64,000 nucleotides of DNA from Parasitella parasitica (taxonomy: Eukaryota; Mucoromycota; Mucoromycetes; Mucorales; Mucoraceae). The stretch spans positions 52,245 to 116,244 of the forward strand of contig MU619339.1 of NCBI GenBank assembly GCA_025201805.1, in the 5' to 3' direction. Positions 1 through 10,937 of the stretch are shown piece by piece. Numbering within the stretch: position 1 is the first letter of the stretch; each line of letters starts with the position of its first letter. The notes under the pieces were generated by a model. It was not told where the DNA came from, ran no database searches, and saw nothing but the letters and a program-made list of their open reading frames with translations. A program made the position numbers and the translations under genes.

Positions 1-190
1 AGGATTCTTGCCTCAGCAGCAGCAACAACAACAGCAACAGCAACCGGTCGGTAATAGCATTTTTACTCCCCAAGGCTCAATGCAATGTAAGTGGAAATAT
101 ATCTGTTTTTATATAGTTTTCTAATGGTGATTTTTATCTCTCTCCCTAGATGGCCAGTCTGCTTTTCCTAACAACCAGCGTCCCTGGTAG
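1..190 (+). CDS. C-terminal end of a polyglutamine protein (5' truncated)
   Basis: Only the last two exons of a gene are in the window. Exon 1-86 reads in frame 2 through a run of ten glutamines and ends in a Gln. A 63-bp intron (87-149, GTAAGT donor, CCTAG acceptor) follows. Exon 150-190 encodes a short Gly/Gln/Asn/Pro tail ending in Arg-Pro-Trp and a TAG stop at 188-190. An AATAAA-like signal lies about 20 bp downstream. The composition, low complexity with Gln and Asn-Pro, is typical of disordered tails of transcriptional or endocytic adaptor proteins, but no domain is visible and I do not assign a function. Confidence 0.6.
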
Positions 191-815
191 ATTCATTATC
201 AAACTATAATAAAGTCTCATCTTCCATATATCAGCCTGCTTGATAGCATTTGTCTTTAAAACCTGAGAGTTGTATCCCTTCGAATCAAGCTTGAATATAA
301 CATCGCTACTTTGCAATTTTCAACCTTAATGAAAGCCAGATCCCTTTTTCGTGTAGTTTGTGGCTAATGCTAATTTAGTAATGTCAATCAGACTTTAATG
401 TTGTTTAGCAAGACTTATTCAATACACTGAGAGGCTCATTGCTAATACTTTAGGCAAAATTTATTGTGCGTAAACGAAAGTATGTCGTCTTTTCACTGTG
501 CTATAATATATGCATTTTTCTGGCTAAATCTCATTTTACTTGATTCATTAAAAGCTTAATATAGTTGTCAGTTATCAGTTGCCAGCTTTCGACAAAAGAA
601 ACCTAGTGCAAGCAAAGACCAAATCTCAGTGGAAAAAAAAATCACTATAATTATGTTGCTAAATAATGCTTCTTTGTTTTATAAACGACAAATGTTGCCA
701 ACTGCCGTGCAGCAATCTACCTGGTACTCTTTGTTCTTCCGAGTATAAATACAAGTCTACATTTGATGTATGTGGTCTCTATAAACCTCTTGTATTTTTA
801 CGGATATACATTGAA
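191..815. other. Intergenic, AT-rich
   Basis: This stretch holds the 3' flank of the polyQ gene, with AATAAAG just after its stop, and the 5' flank of RING copy A. I see no open frame with coding character and no RNA gene. Confidence 0.5.
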
Positions 816-1432
816 ATGCACCCGAAATTGGTCTGTAGTATCTGCCTGGACGACATGTTTAAAGACGAGGCAATTGTTTCGCTTCCTTGCGGCCATATTT
901 TTGGAGAGTCGTGGTAAACAAAACAGCAAATATACAAACAAACAAATGTTAAAATACGTCATTTAGCATCAAAGAATATATGCGTGCCTCTTCAACACAT
1001 AAATGTCCTCTTTGCCAAACAAGCTATCGTTCTGGAAAACTCCAGCGTATTTATATTTCCCTTGAAGAGAATGCCAATTGCTACAAAGAGCAATGCGATG
1101 AACTTTCCGAGAAGACCGAGACGTTGACTAAACATTGCTTGATGATGGCCCGATTGAGTAAGATGTTGGTGCACAACGCCGCCATAGCAGAGGAAGCAAA
1201 TGCAGTTTTAGATGAGATCGTGAAAGGCGTAAACGAGACTCTGGAAATAGGAGATGAATCTGCTGAAGCAAGTATTGAAGTTACTGAAGTAGTAAGCTCC
1301 CTTGCACGACAAGTGGCAAATCTCTCTACTGAACCTAAAGCCAACAAGCAAGCAACTACGGTTGGTCCAGCAGCAAGCAAAGTAGTGCGCATACCAAGAA
1401 CATTTCGTCAGCTTTTTAAAAAGACCAAATAA
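816..1432 (+). CDS. RING/coiled-coil protein, copy A (187 aa)
   Basis: Two exons, 816-913 and 967-1432, are joined over a 53-bp intron (GTAAAC to TTTAG) that splits a Cys codon as TG|C. The product begins with a RING-like domain: ligand candidates C7, C10, C25, H27, C33, C46 and C49, with Gly30 where the fifth zinc ligand is expected. A short Arg-Ile-Tyr-Ile-Ser strand follows, then a helical, Glu-rich segment that could form a coiled coil, and a basic tail. RING proteins usually act as ubiquitin E3 ligases. Missing the fifth ligand, this copy may fold differently or be inactive (inference). It shares exon structure and motif order with copies B-E at 31-40 kb. It is much shorter than those, and the order of parts resembles TRAIP-type RING proteins. 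Confidence 0.72.
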
Positions 1433-2254
1433 AACAATATAAAGTAAAAAAAATGTCAAAAGTTGGTTTTTGTGATTGAGGGATGGAAATACAATACCAA
1501 TTGGCGGTTTTCCACTTGGTGCATTCAGTTTAAAAGTAGAGGCCAGCAAGAGCTTAAATTTTGCAGGCATGATAATAACGCCATCAACCTTTAAACGAAT
1601 TTGCCAAAAAAGAAACCTCACCCCCTTGTATTCGTTTCGATGTTCATCTTTGGTTTTTAAGTAATTACATGTTGTTTTAAAAGGCCTCTGCTTATCAATA
1701 GAGCGTTGATCTAATGATGGCTTGTAAACATCATTCACAATAATGGAATGCCAATGTTTAACACTTGAATGAAAGTTTTACCAAGGTATTAAGTACTTTC
1801 TTTAGTATTATCATCTTTAAATTAATTGTGGTTAAATTAAATGAGCACAATCTTGTATCGTGAACATTGTAAGGTTAGATCTCATCTCAATTCCAATAGT
1901 AACACTGACAATCAAATAGAATTGTATAAGACGTAGAAACCAGGACCAAAGCAATTCTTGCTTCCTTTCCCAATCAACAGCAAAATCCCTACGTCTGCCT
2001 GAAATAATCACTTATGTCCCTTTATTTATTGTTTTTGGAAATAACTCCCACATTGTCATAAATCAAGAACCCCATTTTTTCCTTCTATGCTGAAGCTTAT
2101 CAAAGCAATTGTAACAAATGCGTAATCTAAGAATCCTGCCCTTGATTATATCAAGATACTTTTACGACTTGATATCAAATGAAAAAGATATTGTATTGTC
2201 GAACTCGTCTTCATAATGATTTCATGTCTAGTATCAATAAATGGCGCCGCAAGA
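1433..2254. other. Intergenic with decayed sequence
   Basis: The minus strand carries a stop-interrupted continuation of the retrotransposon relic that begins at 2255. An open frame across 1208-1738 (-) overlaps copy A in antisense and lacks recognisable motifs. No RNA gene is seen. Confidence 0.4.
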
Positions 2255-2950
2255 TTACGCTAGAACTGACAACCGAAATGTTTTGGCAGAAGCTTTGGCA
2301 TTACTAAATGATTGTCCGTCATGAAGTTTAAACTGGTTGGCAAAAGAAGCAAATGAGACGGCCGAATCTTCTAAAGGAGCAGGACTACAAACAGGAACAA
2401 AGAATGGCTGGAACTTCAGTTGTCTGGTAGCTAAACCTTTGAAGATCGTGGAAGGCGCACGCTTCCAAGTCAGCAAAGAAGGATCCCGAGTGTCTTTCCA
2501 ATGAATAAAATTGATACGGGAGTCGTATTGAAATACATCGGAAACCAGCATTTGTTTAGCCTTGACCGGAACTGAGAACGACGAAGAGGCTGGGACATAA
2601 AAGGCAACTCGTAGTGGCAGAACCATAGCAGTTGCAGTATTGAGGCGAGCAAAATCAAATGTATGTAGAACTAAATCTACAGCCTTATATATCATGTCGA
2701 CAGTACTGGTTCTTTGTTTCCTCAATCCTTGGGAGCGAGAGATAGGGAATAGCAGAGGAATATGATGGTACTTACAGCCATTGACATTACGGAGATGATA
2801 ACTAAGCAGATAATAGACGGGATGTGAGTCGATGGTAGCTTGATCGTGCGCTAGTAAAGGTTGTAGCCAATGAAAGTACAAAGCCGAGGCCTGTATCTCT
2901 ATATTCACCACTCCTAAACCTCCTTGCTCTTTCGGTAATAGATTTCAGTA
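2255..2950 (-). mobile_element. Non-LTR (LINE-like) retrotransposon relic, C-terminal part of the reverse-transcriptase ORF
   Basis: A minus-strand frame of more than 200 codons starts with Pro-Lys-Glu-Gln-Gly-Gly-Leu-Gly-Val-Val and continues with a Trp-Leu-Gln-Pro-Leu-Leu segment. A GGLG motif after the polymerase core, followed by a helical Trp-Leu-x-x-Leu-Leu region, is a familiar signature of fungal LINE proteins. The catalytic polymerase motifs (YADD box) are absent here, so this is a 5'-truncated fragment, as is usual for dead LINE copies. It abuts the remnant of another minus-strand gene with a frame change near 2945, consistent with insertion into it. Confidence 0.55.
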
Positions 2951-4015
2951 TTGTAAAAGAGAACTTCAAGGAGATCAGCCCAAATTTTGATCATAATGTC
3001 AGCTTCTGACGGGGTTGGCTTCGAGAGAGTAAACAGTGATTTATGTTTCATCATCTTATCAATAATAATGAATAAGTTCTTAATCATTCAAGTAATTGTT
3101 TTCAAGATGTTATAAACTTACATAAGCCAGACCAGTTCATAACCCATTTTTTCATTTAATTTAGGAGCTTTTCTTTGATAATCTTTTTGCATTCCACTAA
3201 CACCCTTTGGCATCATGATAGTTCTATAACAACGGTAGTTATGTATTTTATGTAACTAAATGGTTGTGTTTGACGCATACCTTAAATACGTTGTCGATCT
3301 TTCGCAATGCCGGTCTGGATTCAATCAAATCATTGGATGGGGATGTAGAGAATAAAGTTTTGATTTCATTCCAGTTTTCTTGAGAAAATAATAAATGTTG
3401 GTCTATTAAGCTGCCATATGTAAGGTCAAGTATGCAGTTCAGGCCACAGCTTTGTTAAAAAAAGTTGCTATTTTTTGTGTTCTGTTTGCCAGCCGGAATA
3501 AACTCCAGTGAATGAAGGTAGGCTTTTCCCTGGAGACATATGGCTCGCAGATGGGAACTGATGTTAGTAAATGCACTTAAGTAGACGGGCAGCACTAGTA
3601 CTAGTTGGGGTTTACTAAAAAGAACAATTCAACTTGTTCCACTGCTGGCGGTTGAAGTCAACTCTCTAACCCTACTCCACAAGCGCGATGTCAGATGGGT
3701 TTAATGACTCGTAGTTAATGTGCTTCTTCATCGCTGCACGCTTAATTATTGTTGCAACTGACAAATCATTGTTGTTAACTTCAAGATGATCTTTACCAGT
3801 ATACTATAAAAATGTCAAAATTTTAATTTTAATTGAAAATGATATTTGTAAAATATGTTGACCTGTTCGGCTTCTTTTTTTCTTTTATTGATTTGTTTTG
3901 CAGAGTCCTCTGTAGAGATGGGAAGAGAGCCGGTGGAAGAAAATGTGGTTGAACTGAAAGCTGCTGCTTTCTTTTTGTTTACTTGCTCAAGAAAATTTTG
4001 TACGGTGAGGTTACT
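2951..4015 (-). pseudogene. Decayed multi-exon gene of unknown function
   Basis: Several minus-strand segments look like exons. About 4010-3860 is Lys/Ser/Thr-rich. About 3806-3670 ends in a Val-Glu stop after a possible TTATAG acceptor. About 3420-3290 is hydrophilic and ends before GTATGC. About 3215-3130 contains Met-Met-Pro-Lys-Gly and ends Val-Trp-Leu-Met before GTAAGT. About 3050-2950 contains Ile-Trp-Ala-Asp-Leu-Leu. I could not join them in one frame, and the last runs into the LINE relic. I do not recognise the family. It could instead be two damaged genes. Confidence 0.35.
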
Positions 4016-4389
4016 AAATATTGCTTCCTGAAATGCAGTTTATTTCAGTCTAAGCAATGCAAATATAAAAAGGTCAAGGAGTAATAGCGGAGACGCGTGA
4101 ATAAACTGAAGAGGTACCTCTGGGTTCATTTTGGTTTGCAGAAAAGAAGAGATTTCCCGCGCCAAAAAAAAAGTCTACAACACTGAAAAAAAAAAAAAAA
4201 AACTGTGTATGGGAAGGAATTTGCTTTTCGTTTATCCACAGCTTGTTGACTCAAACCTTTCCAGGCACAACTATCTCTGATATTGATGTTTTCTTGGTGA
4301 TAACCTGCCATCTCCATGATAGTAAACTGGATGCCAAAAATACAATTGCGATGGATAGACTCGGATCTTTTGTTTCTTGAGTGAACACT

Positions 4390-4607
4390 GATATACCACT
4401 ATACATTCCACGTTATTCGTCTGAACTCAATCCCATCGAGATGTTATGGAAAGTGTGGAAGGGCCGAATGAAAAAGTGAATTATAGATGCAGAGGCACTT
4501 CAAGAACAATTGAAGGCAACGAGGATGCTCCCGTTGAACATATACAAAGTTTCATCCAGCACTCTATTGATGTATTCCCTAAATGCTTTAATAAAGAACC
4601 TCTGTAA
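4390..4607 (+). pseudogene. Tc1/mariner-type DDE transposase, C-terminal fragment
   Basis: The plus strand reads into a Pro-x-Tyr-Ser-x-Glu-Leu-Asn-Pro-Ile-Glu motif followed by Met-Leu-Trp. This is the signature around the last catalytic acidic residue of IS630/Tc1-mariner transposases, with the Glu codon at 4438-4440. An in-frame TGA follows about ten codons later, and the typical C-terminal end (Phe-Pro-Lys-Cys-x-Asn-Lys-Glu-Pro-Leu, stop) appears in another frame and terminates at 4607. The N-terminal two thirds, including the first two Asp residues, are not visible. This is a dead fragment with a stop and a frameshift. Confidence 0.7.
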
Positions 4608-4943
4608 TCATTTTATTATTTAGTTAAATTACTTTCTAGAAATGCTGGTCAAATTAGTCTCATTTTTTTGGGCAATTTTACCTCGTACAAGTGTCCAAAG
4701 TGGGTGGAATTTTCAAGAATTTGGTAAATTGAGAGTGGAAGTGTAGTATGTGTAACTTGGAACATAGGAGGAACTGTCCAATGAAATTTACGGACGATTT
4801 CACCATCTTTCGAGTTTACAAGTGGTTAAGAAACGAAGCTATTACATGTTAAAAGGAGAAAGGGAATGTTTCTCTTCTTTTTCGCTTTTCTTTACATTTA
4901 ATTTTACTACATATTTATTTTCTGCGATTTTTTTTATCATATA
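4608..4943. other. Intergenic
   Basis: This is AT-rich sequence between the transposase relic and the 3' end of the cysteine dioxygenase gene. No coding frame or RNA gene is seen. Confidence 0.5.
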
Positions 4944-5861
4944 TTAGTCCTGTATACGTTGACCACCAATGGAGTAAAATGAACAGATCCCGCTACTTCG
5001 TGCCTTGCCAGTGTTCTCTTCAAATGTCTTGCACATTTTATAAGGTGGTGTGTATAAATGAAGAGACACAGCGCCCTTTTCTGCGCTTGGGTTTGATATA
5101 CGATGTAAGCCGATCCTGTCTATTAGATATGCATTAGCTTACTAACTAACACTTGTTTTACAGAATCGTACCATGTACATAGGTGACTTGGTTTGGCTGG
5201 TACACTGTATCTCTGGATATAGCCAATGGCTTGCCATGTAACTGCTGATCTGCACAAAGCGACGAAGAAGAGGCCGAGCCTTCGGTGATATCAGCACTGA
5301 TTGGAACATCATCCTGCTGCTCACCTGACGACGGCCAACGGAACAATGTTTCTTGCAATTCTCCGTCAAGGATTTTCATAACACAATGTGATCCTGAATG
5401 ATCATGAATCGGACTAGAGGCAACAACAAATGTTAGTGATGATAGCATAGCGCATCAAAGTAGAATTTTTCCCACCTTTTTTGGCCTTTGCTCCAGGCTA
5501 AGATCATTAGATTGAACTAGATAGATGCAGTGTTTATATCAGCAAAGCATGGAATGTACTATATACATCAGTTTCACTTTACCTTGCCATTGCCATCATC
5601 AATCAAGTTTCGTGTGTACGCTCTGGAATGGTCAAACAATGTATATTGGTTCCAATCGATGGAATTGGAGCTGTATTTCTCCATCAACTGGATTATCTTT
5701 TGCGCATCAATCCGGTCAGAATCAAGGCCTTCATCGCCCAGTACGTCGTGGATAGATTGGATAAGGTTAGATAATTTGAAATCATCATCTTTTGCATCTG
5801 CAGTAGCTGTCGATGCATAGGAAGCAGACTCGATATGGAGAGGTTCTTGAGGAGGAGACAT
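4944..5861 (-). CDS. CDO1: Cysteine dioxygenase (245 aa)
   Basis: This enzyme oxidises cysteine with O2 to cysteine sulfinate, the first step of cysteine catabolism to taurine or to pyruvate and sulfite, in the cytosol. Four minus-strand exons (5861-5583, 5516-5476, 5413-5172, 5119-4944) join in one frame over GT-AG introns. The cupin core is clear. The Fe(II) ligands H110 and H112 lie in a His-Asp-His motif and the third ligand H193 in Ile-Gly-Leu-His-Arg. C117 and Y210 match the Cys-Tyr cross-link pair of animal enzymes, and Arg84 in Tyr-Thr-Arg-Asn fits the substrate carboxylate binder. Compared with animal CDO (about 200 aa) it has an N-terminal extension and a Ser/Asp-rich insert (about residues 130-165). 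The start was chosen at the Met of Met-Ser-Pro-Pro because it has an AAAATG context; an in-frame ATG 57 bp upstream would add a hydrophobic stretch. Confidence 0.92.
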
Positions 5862-6680
5862 TTTCTTTTTTGCGGTGTAGAGGGAAAGAAGAGAAAGAGA
5901 GAGATGAATGATAAGCACCTATATATACACCCAGCATATCCGGATATACCCTCTATCGTATCGTATATATATCACACACACACGCACACACATATATATA
6001 CGTACACCAGCTACACACACAAAGCCTCCTGGCTCAGTTCATTAAGGGGACTTGATTTCTTATCAGAATTGCACTAATCAGTAAATTCCTGTTATACACA
6101 AGCAGCAACATGATGGAACAAATTTATGCTTATTTACAAAGGAACCAAACCCAATAGAGGTAGGACAACTGTTAATTTGAAGAATATTTTCCCGAATTCG
6201 GTGCCTCAGTCCATTTTCCCACCCTACTTCTCGCCCTCTCGCTCTTATTATCTCAAGCAGAAGCGTCATTTCCATAATGTAGTATGCAGCAAACACTACA
6301 TATTTAAGGGGGAAAGAAAGGAAGGAGCCAGGCAGCTCTTCTTTTTTTTATTGAACACGGCGAAGACAAATTAGAGGTAAGCGAAAGTAGGCGTATTAGC
6401 AGCATATATGGAGGGGTGTGTGTGGTGATGTTTTGTTTTAGGCTATATACGGTATAAATAAAAAAAGAAATTTTTCGTTTGTTTTGAACGTTAAATTTTT
6501 ACACCAGAAACAAGGTTGTCAAACGCTTAGGAAAGGGATCCCATGATTATCAATGACATACTTGATTGCTTTAAACACACTAACAACCAGCCTTGCCATT
6601 CACCAACATGCCACATTTATACAAACAATGGATTGTTTTTTAGTGCGATATTATACCAAATATTAATAAGGGGACAAAGG
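5862..6680. other. CDO upstream region and intergenic DNA with a CA/TA microsatellite
   Basis: A CA-rich then TA-rich simple repeat (about 5971-6002) lies upstream of CDO1. A plus-strand frame at 6126-6374 is mostly low-complexity and has no recognisable domain, so I do not call it a gene. Confidence 0.4.
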
Positions 6681-6779
6681 AAGAGGCAGTTTATGGAAAT
6701 CCGTTTGTAAAAAGACTGACCATTGTCACCATGTTTGCTTGTTTTACTAACGTATATCATGCAAATCAAAAATATAATG

Positions 6780-7204
6780 TCATGTAGCCATATATGATTG
6801 TTACATCCTGAAGATCTGCCTCCTGCTTTATCTTTTCTTCGTACTTGGATTTTCGCTTCTTTTCATCAGAAAAAAGCTTTCGTCTTCCATGTCTTGTGTC
6901 ATTGAGATATCGCAATTTGTCATTCACTGTTTGCCTTTATGCTTTTTTCGAAGCTTGCCTAATTTGATTTCAGTCTTCTTCAACTTGATAGAATGGTCTT
7001 AATCGGGAGATAAATGGATCAACAATGTTTTCGGACCACATAATACGAAGATTCGTGTAATACTGTTGGCGAACCATCTTCATAACGTGTGAGGACTATT
7101 TTTTATGTGCGTTGGCTTCATCACTGTCTTCATCTTCGCTATCTTCACTGTCTTCATCATCATTGCTATCATCATTTTTCTCTTGTAAATCCAAAAGAGA
7201 CTCG
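6780..7204 (-). pseudogene. Decayed coding sequence contiguous with repeat A
   Basis: Minus-strand segments with coding character include a Lys/Arg/Glu-rich stretch (about 6940-6800, with Arg-His-Gly-Arg-Arg-Lys) and a stretch at about 7080-6975 beginning Met-Val-Arg-Gln-Gln. They are broken by stops and frame changes. They continue in the same direction from the repeat at 7205-8083, so they are probably part of the same degenerate element. Family not recognised. Confidence 0.35.
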
Positions 7205-8083
7205 AAGTTCTTTTCCACAAACCCTGTCCAGCATTCATAATTCTTCTTTGGATTCCAGCCTTTTTATTCAGTGTATATACAGTGTTTAACACTATTGTGA
7301 TTTTTCCTGGAATCCTGATTTTTGCTTCTGCTTCTTGCACTACACCTTTGGCTATTCTAGTACTATTCAATAAAGAGATTTACAGCTCATCATAGTCTCC
7401 GTTTTTCTTTCTGCAATGTACAATTGAGCGCAGAAGACAGATTCGAAATTATCACTGCAGGGCATTCCAGTAATCTGTTTTCTCTTCGGATGTCTGGACT
7501 TTGCTTCGAAGCCCACTGAATGGCTTTAGAAACGAAGTTGAAGGGTTGATGATGATTGAGCCTGCAACATGACATTCTAACTGTCTTTTTTTAAACTTCA
7601 TGTTTGGTGGCAGGCGTACAATAAAGTTAAGAAAGAAAAAAAAAAGAAGAGACTTTAAAATCTTGTCTTCTTTGCTAGTTTTGGATGGGATGTAGTGTTT
7701 GGAACCAGTTTTTACCTGTGTTGATCCAAATTCTCAATTTGTCAATCTATTGTATCCTTTGCCTGCCAAAGCAAACTTGTAGCAGCAATTTCAGAAATTG
7801 CTGGTTTGTTATCAATGTTTAGGTTATGCCTTGTTGCTGTCTTGTTGCTGTCTTAGTCGTTGATTTTGCTGCTGCAACTGAAAAGATATTGCATTTAACA
7901 GGGAATTGCGGGGAGATGTATGCCCAACTTCTTTGTTATGATTGTTGTTGCTTGTATGCATCATGAAAGTAAATTGGCTGTTCAAGTGCTAATTAGTTCG
8001 CAAGACAGACTGATCTGACATTTGTTCTTCTTGATCATCAATAGCAGTAAGGCGTCTTTTGCGACGATAAAAGCGGATTACAT
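7205..8083 (-). repeat. Dispersed repeat A, inverted relative to 43355-44163
   Basis: The reverse complement of this segment matches 43355-44163 over roughly 800 bp, with substitutions and small indels. Shared landmarks are a Lys-Arg-Arg-Leu codon run, an ACAACAATCATAACAAAGAAG stretch, a CAGGTAAAAACTGG stretch, and a part encoding Cys-Arg-Leu-Asn-His-His-Gln-Pro-Phe-Asn-Phe. Both copies look like former protein-coding DNA with frameshifts. It may be a non-autonomous or dead transposon, or a decayed multicopy gene. The ends were judged by eye and could be off by tens of bases. Confidence 0.65.
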
Positions 8084-8539
8084 AGATGGCATATTATTAA
8101 CAAAATCAAATGCGAAAAATAGAGGTTTGATATGTATTTTTTCAATAGAATAAAACGAAGGTTTAGAGATGATTTCTAACTTCAGGGCTCTGATAATAAA
8201 CGATATTTCCGGATTGAATCGAATTGTACTCAAGACAAGGTAAGGGCAAGTCAGACTTAATTTTATTGTCTCAAATGCAAAAAAAAAAAAAAAAAATATT
8301 CAATATCATCACTCACTTATCTAAGGGTTTTTGATTTTTTTCAAATTTTGTTTTAACGATGCACGATACTGTGCTTCCACAACTTTTTGAAGTTGGATTT
8401 CCTAGTAATAAAAACTTATTTGACCCAAACTAATGGTTAAAAAGATGTCACAGATATTCTTTATTTAAGCACATTAATACAAGGACTTATTCTTTACTGA
8501 TAAGATTGAATTTTTTTTGAGATGATTTGAAGATAGAGA
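8084..8539. other. Intergenic, AT-rich
   Basis: It contains a poly(A) tract near 8280-8297 and the 3' flank of the unknown eight-exon gene. No other feature is seen. Confidence 0.5.
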
Positions 8540-10767
8540 TTAATTTTTTTTTTCTCGCTTCTTTTTAGGGGTGAAGAAAGTCATTGGCGCACGGCGTACT
8601 GAACGCTCATTATATGAACCAGTCATCATTTTCAATTGGTCTTCAATTACTTTTCTTTCTAAAGCTGGTGTCACTACGTCCAACAAATCCAAATTGTGTT
8701 GCTTAAACATATACAGCAAATTTAAAGTATTTTTAAACATCTCCAATACGTTCATAGTTTGAGGGAGAACAAGATCACCGACGATATTTACACAATGTAC
8801 ATCGGATACTTGTGTAAGAGAAAACATCACACCGATGAAACCTATGTTTCAATTTAGTTTATGGCAGAAATAAAATCATCCATAAAAAAATGCAACTTAC
8901 CGACCCAGTCCATTCCCAAAAGGAACAAGTTATCATGACCAACAAGTTTAGAAAGCTTGTGCAACATTGCACTGTTTGTACGGATATTTTTGATTCGCTG
9001 CTGTTCAATAATCTTTGCTGTTGTGGATGGCTTCTTCCACTCTGAGCTACACATTTCTACCTCGGACCCTTTGATGATTAAATCAATCTTTCTTCCAATC
9101 AGATCCTTCTTCTCGTCATCATCATCAACCGCTCTCATATTGACATTTCGAGCGTCCTTTGTTGCTTCAGAGCTGTGCTCGCCGCTATACACAAAGTAAA
9201 AAGTTTTAATATCATAATGATAAAATAATGGGCTGCTTGAGGTAAACTTACTCAATCAAATTCAAGGGGGTGCTTCTAAACAGGATGTCTAGAACGTAAG
9301 CTGTTTTTCGGTAACATGTTAACTCGCTTTCTTTAGTTGATTTGGCTTCGAAGTTCATGATCAGGTAATCTAACACATCCAACGTCTTTACTAGTTCTTT
9401 GTCATGGTCCTTTATCACCAGCAGATCAGCTTTCATTCTGGAAACCCCAGCTCTCACCAGGTCAGCGTCATTGTTCGGATACTACATGTAAAAATATTAT
9501 CCGATCAGCAAATCGCATTACAGAGTGTTTACAATTCTGGTATTTACCGCAACCAAATCATTGATGATCCCTCGTATTTTCTCGGTCAAGCCATCTGGTA
9601 ATTTTGGAACCATCGCCTTGGCTTCTTCATACAATGCTTTAATATCAGCACCTTGTCGGTTGAAGAACTCGTCAAATACTACTAATGTACTACCATCAAA
9701 GTATATGATATGGCTCAGAGACAACCTAAATTAAAAGAATGTTACTGAAGTGTAGTCTTCATGTAAAAATTGGGAAATTTACTTCAGAGCGTTTGTTTCA
9801 GCTGAATTTTTTTTTTTTGATAGGAGTTCATACGACAAAACATCCAAAGCTTCTGCCAGTGTTTTCGGCTGGTGGTTTACGATCTTAAGGTTTAAATTTC
9901 TTATCGTTTCCATATATACAGCACCGTGTTTGAACTGTAAAAATAAATATTTATGTAAGAGCTTGTACAAAATACAGAATGATCATTTTTCACTTACATA
10001 ATCATATCCAGCTTTGAAAATTAATGACCGAAAATCCTACATAAACGTTTCAGTTTAGTATGAATGAAGTAATCATAAGAGACAGAAAAAAATTAACTAC
10101 ATTTACGGCAGCTATAACCTTTTCCTCTTCATCCTCTTCATCCTCTTCATCCTCTTCATCCTCTTCATCCTCTTCATCCTCTTCGTCCTCTTCTGCAAAT
10201 ATGTCTGTCTTTTTTCCTGTAATTAATGAAATAAGATAAAGGTGTGAAGTTTTGAAAGAAAAGAAAAAACTGGGCATTTACCTTTATTCTTTGTAATTGG
10301 TTGTTGTTGTTGTTGTTGTATTGATGATATTGCTTGCTGTTTCTGTTGCTGCTGTTGTTGCTGTATTGTTGATTGTGTAGGTGCCTATGGTTGTTGTTTT
10401 CAATCAATTTAGTGCGCAGCTTAGGCGTATTTCTGTTTTTATTTTTTACCTGGTTCACGGTTTGACGCGTGGATATGTAGTTTGTTTGTGAAAGAGCTTG
10501 GAGGAGCATTTTTGGCTCAGGAGTATGCGGCTGAGAAGCACTTTGGGTCGATTTCTCATATTTTTTAAGAAGATTGCTCCAATTTTCAATCCACTTTTTA
10601 CTTGTGGGAATGTCGTCGAAATTGGTTTTTAAGAGGTTGTTCAAATAAGAGAAGGCACTGTTATTATTGTAATCTCGCTCTTCCTTGATAAGATCGATGC
10701 ACACTTGAAAATCCCACGTCGCGAAATTAGTGTTTGTTAAATAATTAAGGATAGTTTGAGGACTCAT
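8540..10767 (-). CDS. Uncharacterised protein with Asn/Gln-rich and Asp/Glu-repeat regions (590 aa)
   Basis: Eight minus-strand exons join in one frame: 10767-10282, 10208-10107, 10036-9998, 9934-9783, 9725-9548, 9481-9252, 9184-8901 and 8841-8540. The N-terminal 110 residues are helical, then comes an Asn/Gln/His-rich stretch (about 125-160), then seven repeats of Asp-Glu-Glu encoded by exon 2 (about 168-190). The C-terminal half is globular and helical and includes a Gly-Arg-Lys-Ile-Asp-Leu-Ile segment followed by Ser-Ser-Glu-Trp-Lys-Lys, which I recall from proteins multiplied in mucoralean genomes, with no known function. No signal peptide or membrane segment is seen. Exon 2 can start at either of two nearby AGs, and only the inner one (10208) keeps the acidic frame. 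Confidence 0.72.
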
Positions 10768-10937
10768 TTTGAAAGCGATTTGCCAAGAGATGAGTTGACC
10801 AAGTTTGTTTTAAAAAAAAAGGAATCATCTTTGGAGGAATACTGCGCGCACACCAGAACGGCACACCAAGGTTAATTTGATGACGTAAAAATCGATTTCA
10901 TTAATAATTAGAATTAACACCCTTGTTGATACTATCT

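Noticed and set aside
1208-1738. 176-codon minus-strand frame
   Set aside because: It is largely antisense to RING copy A, has no family features and runs into intergenic DNA.
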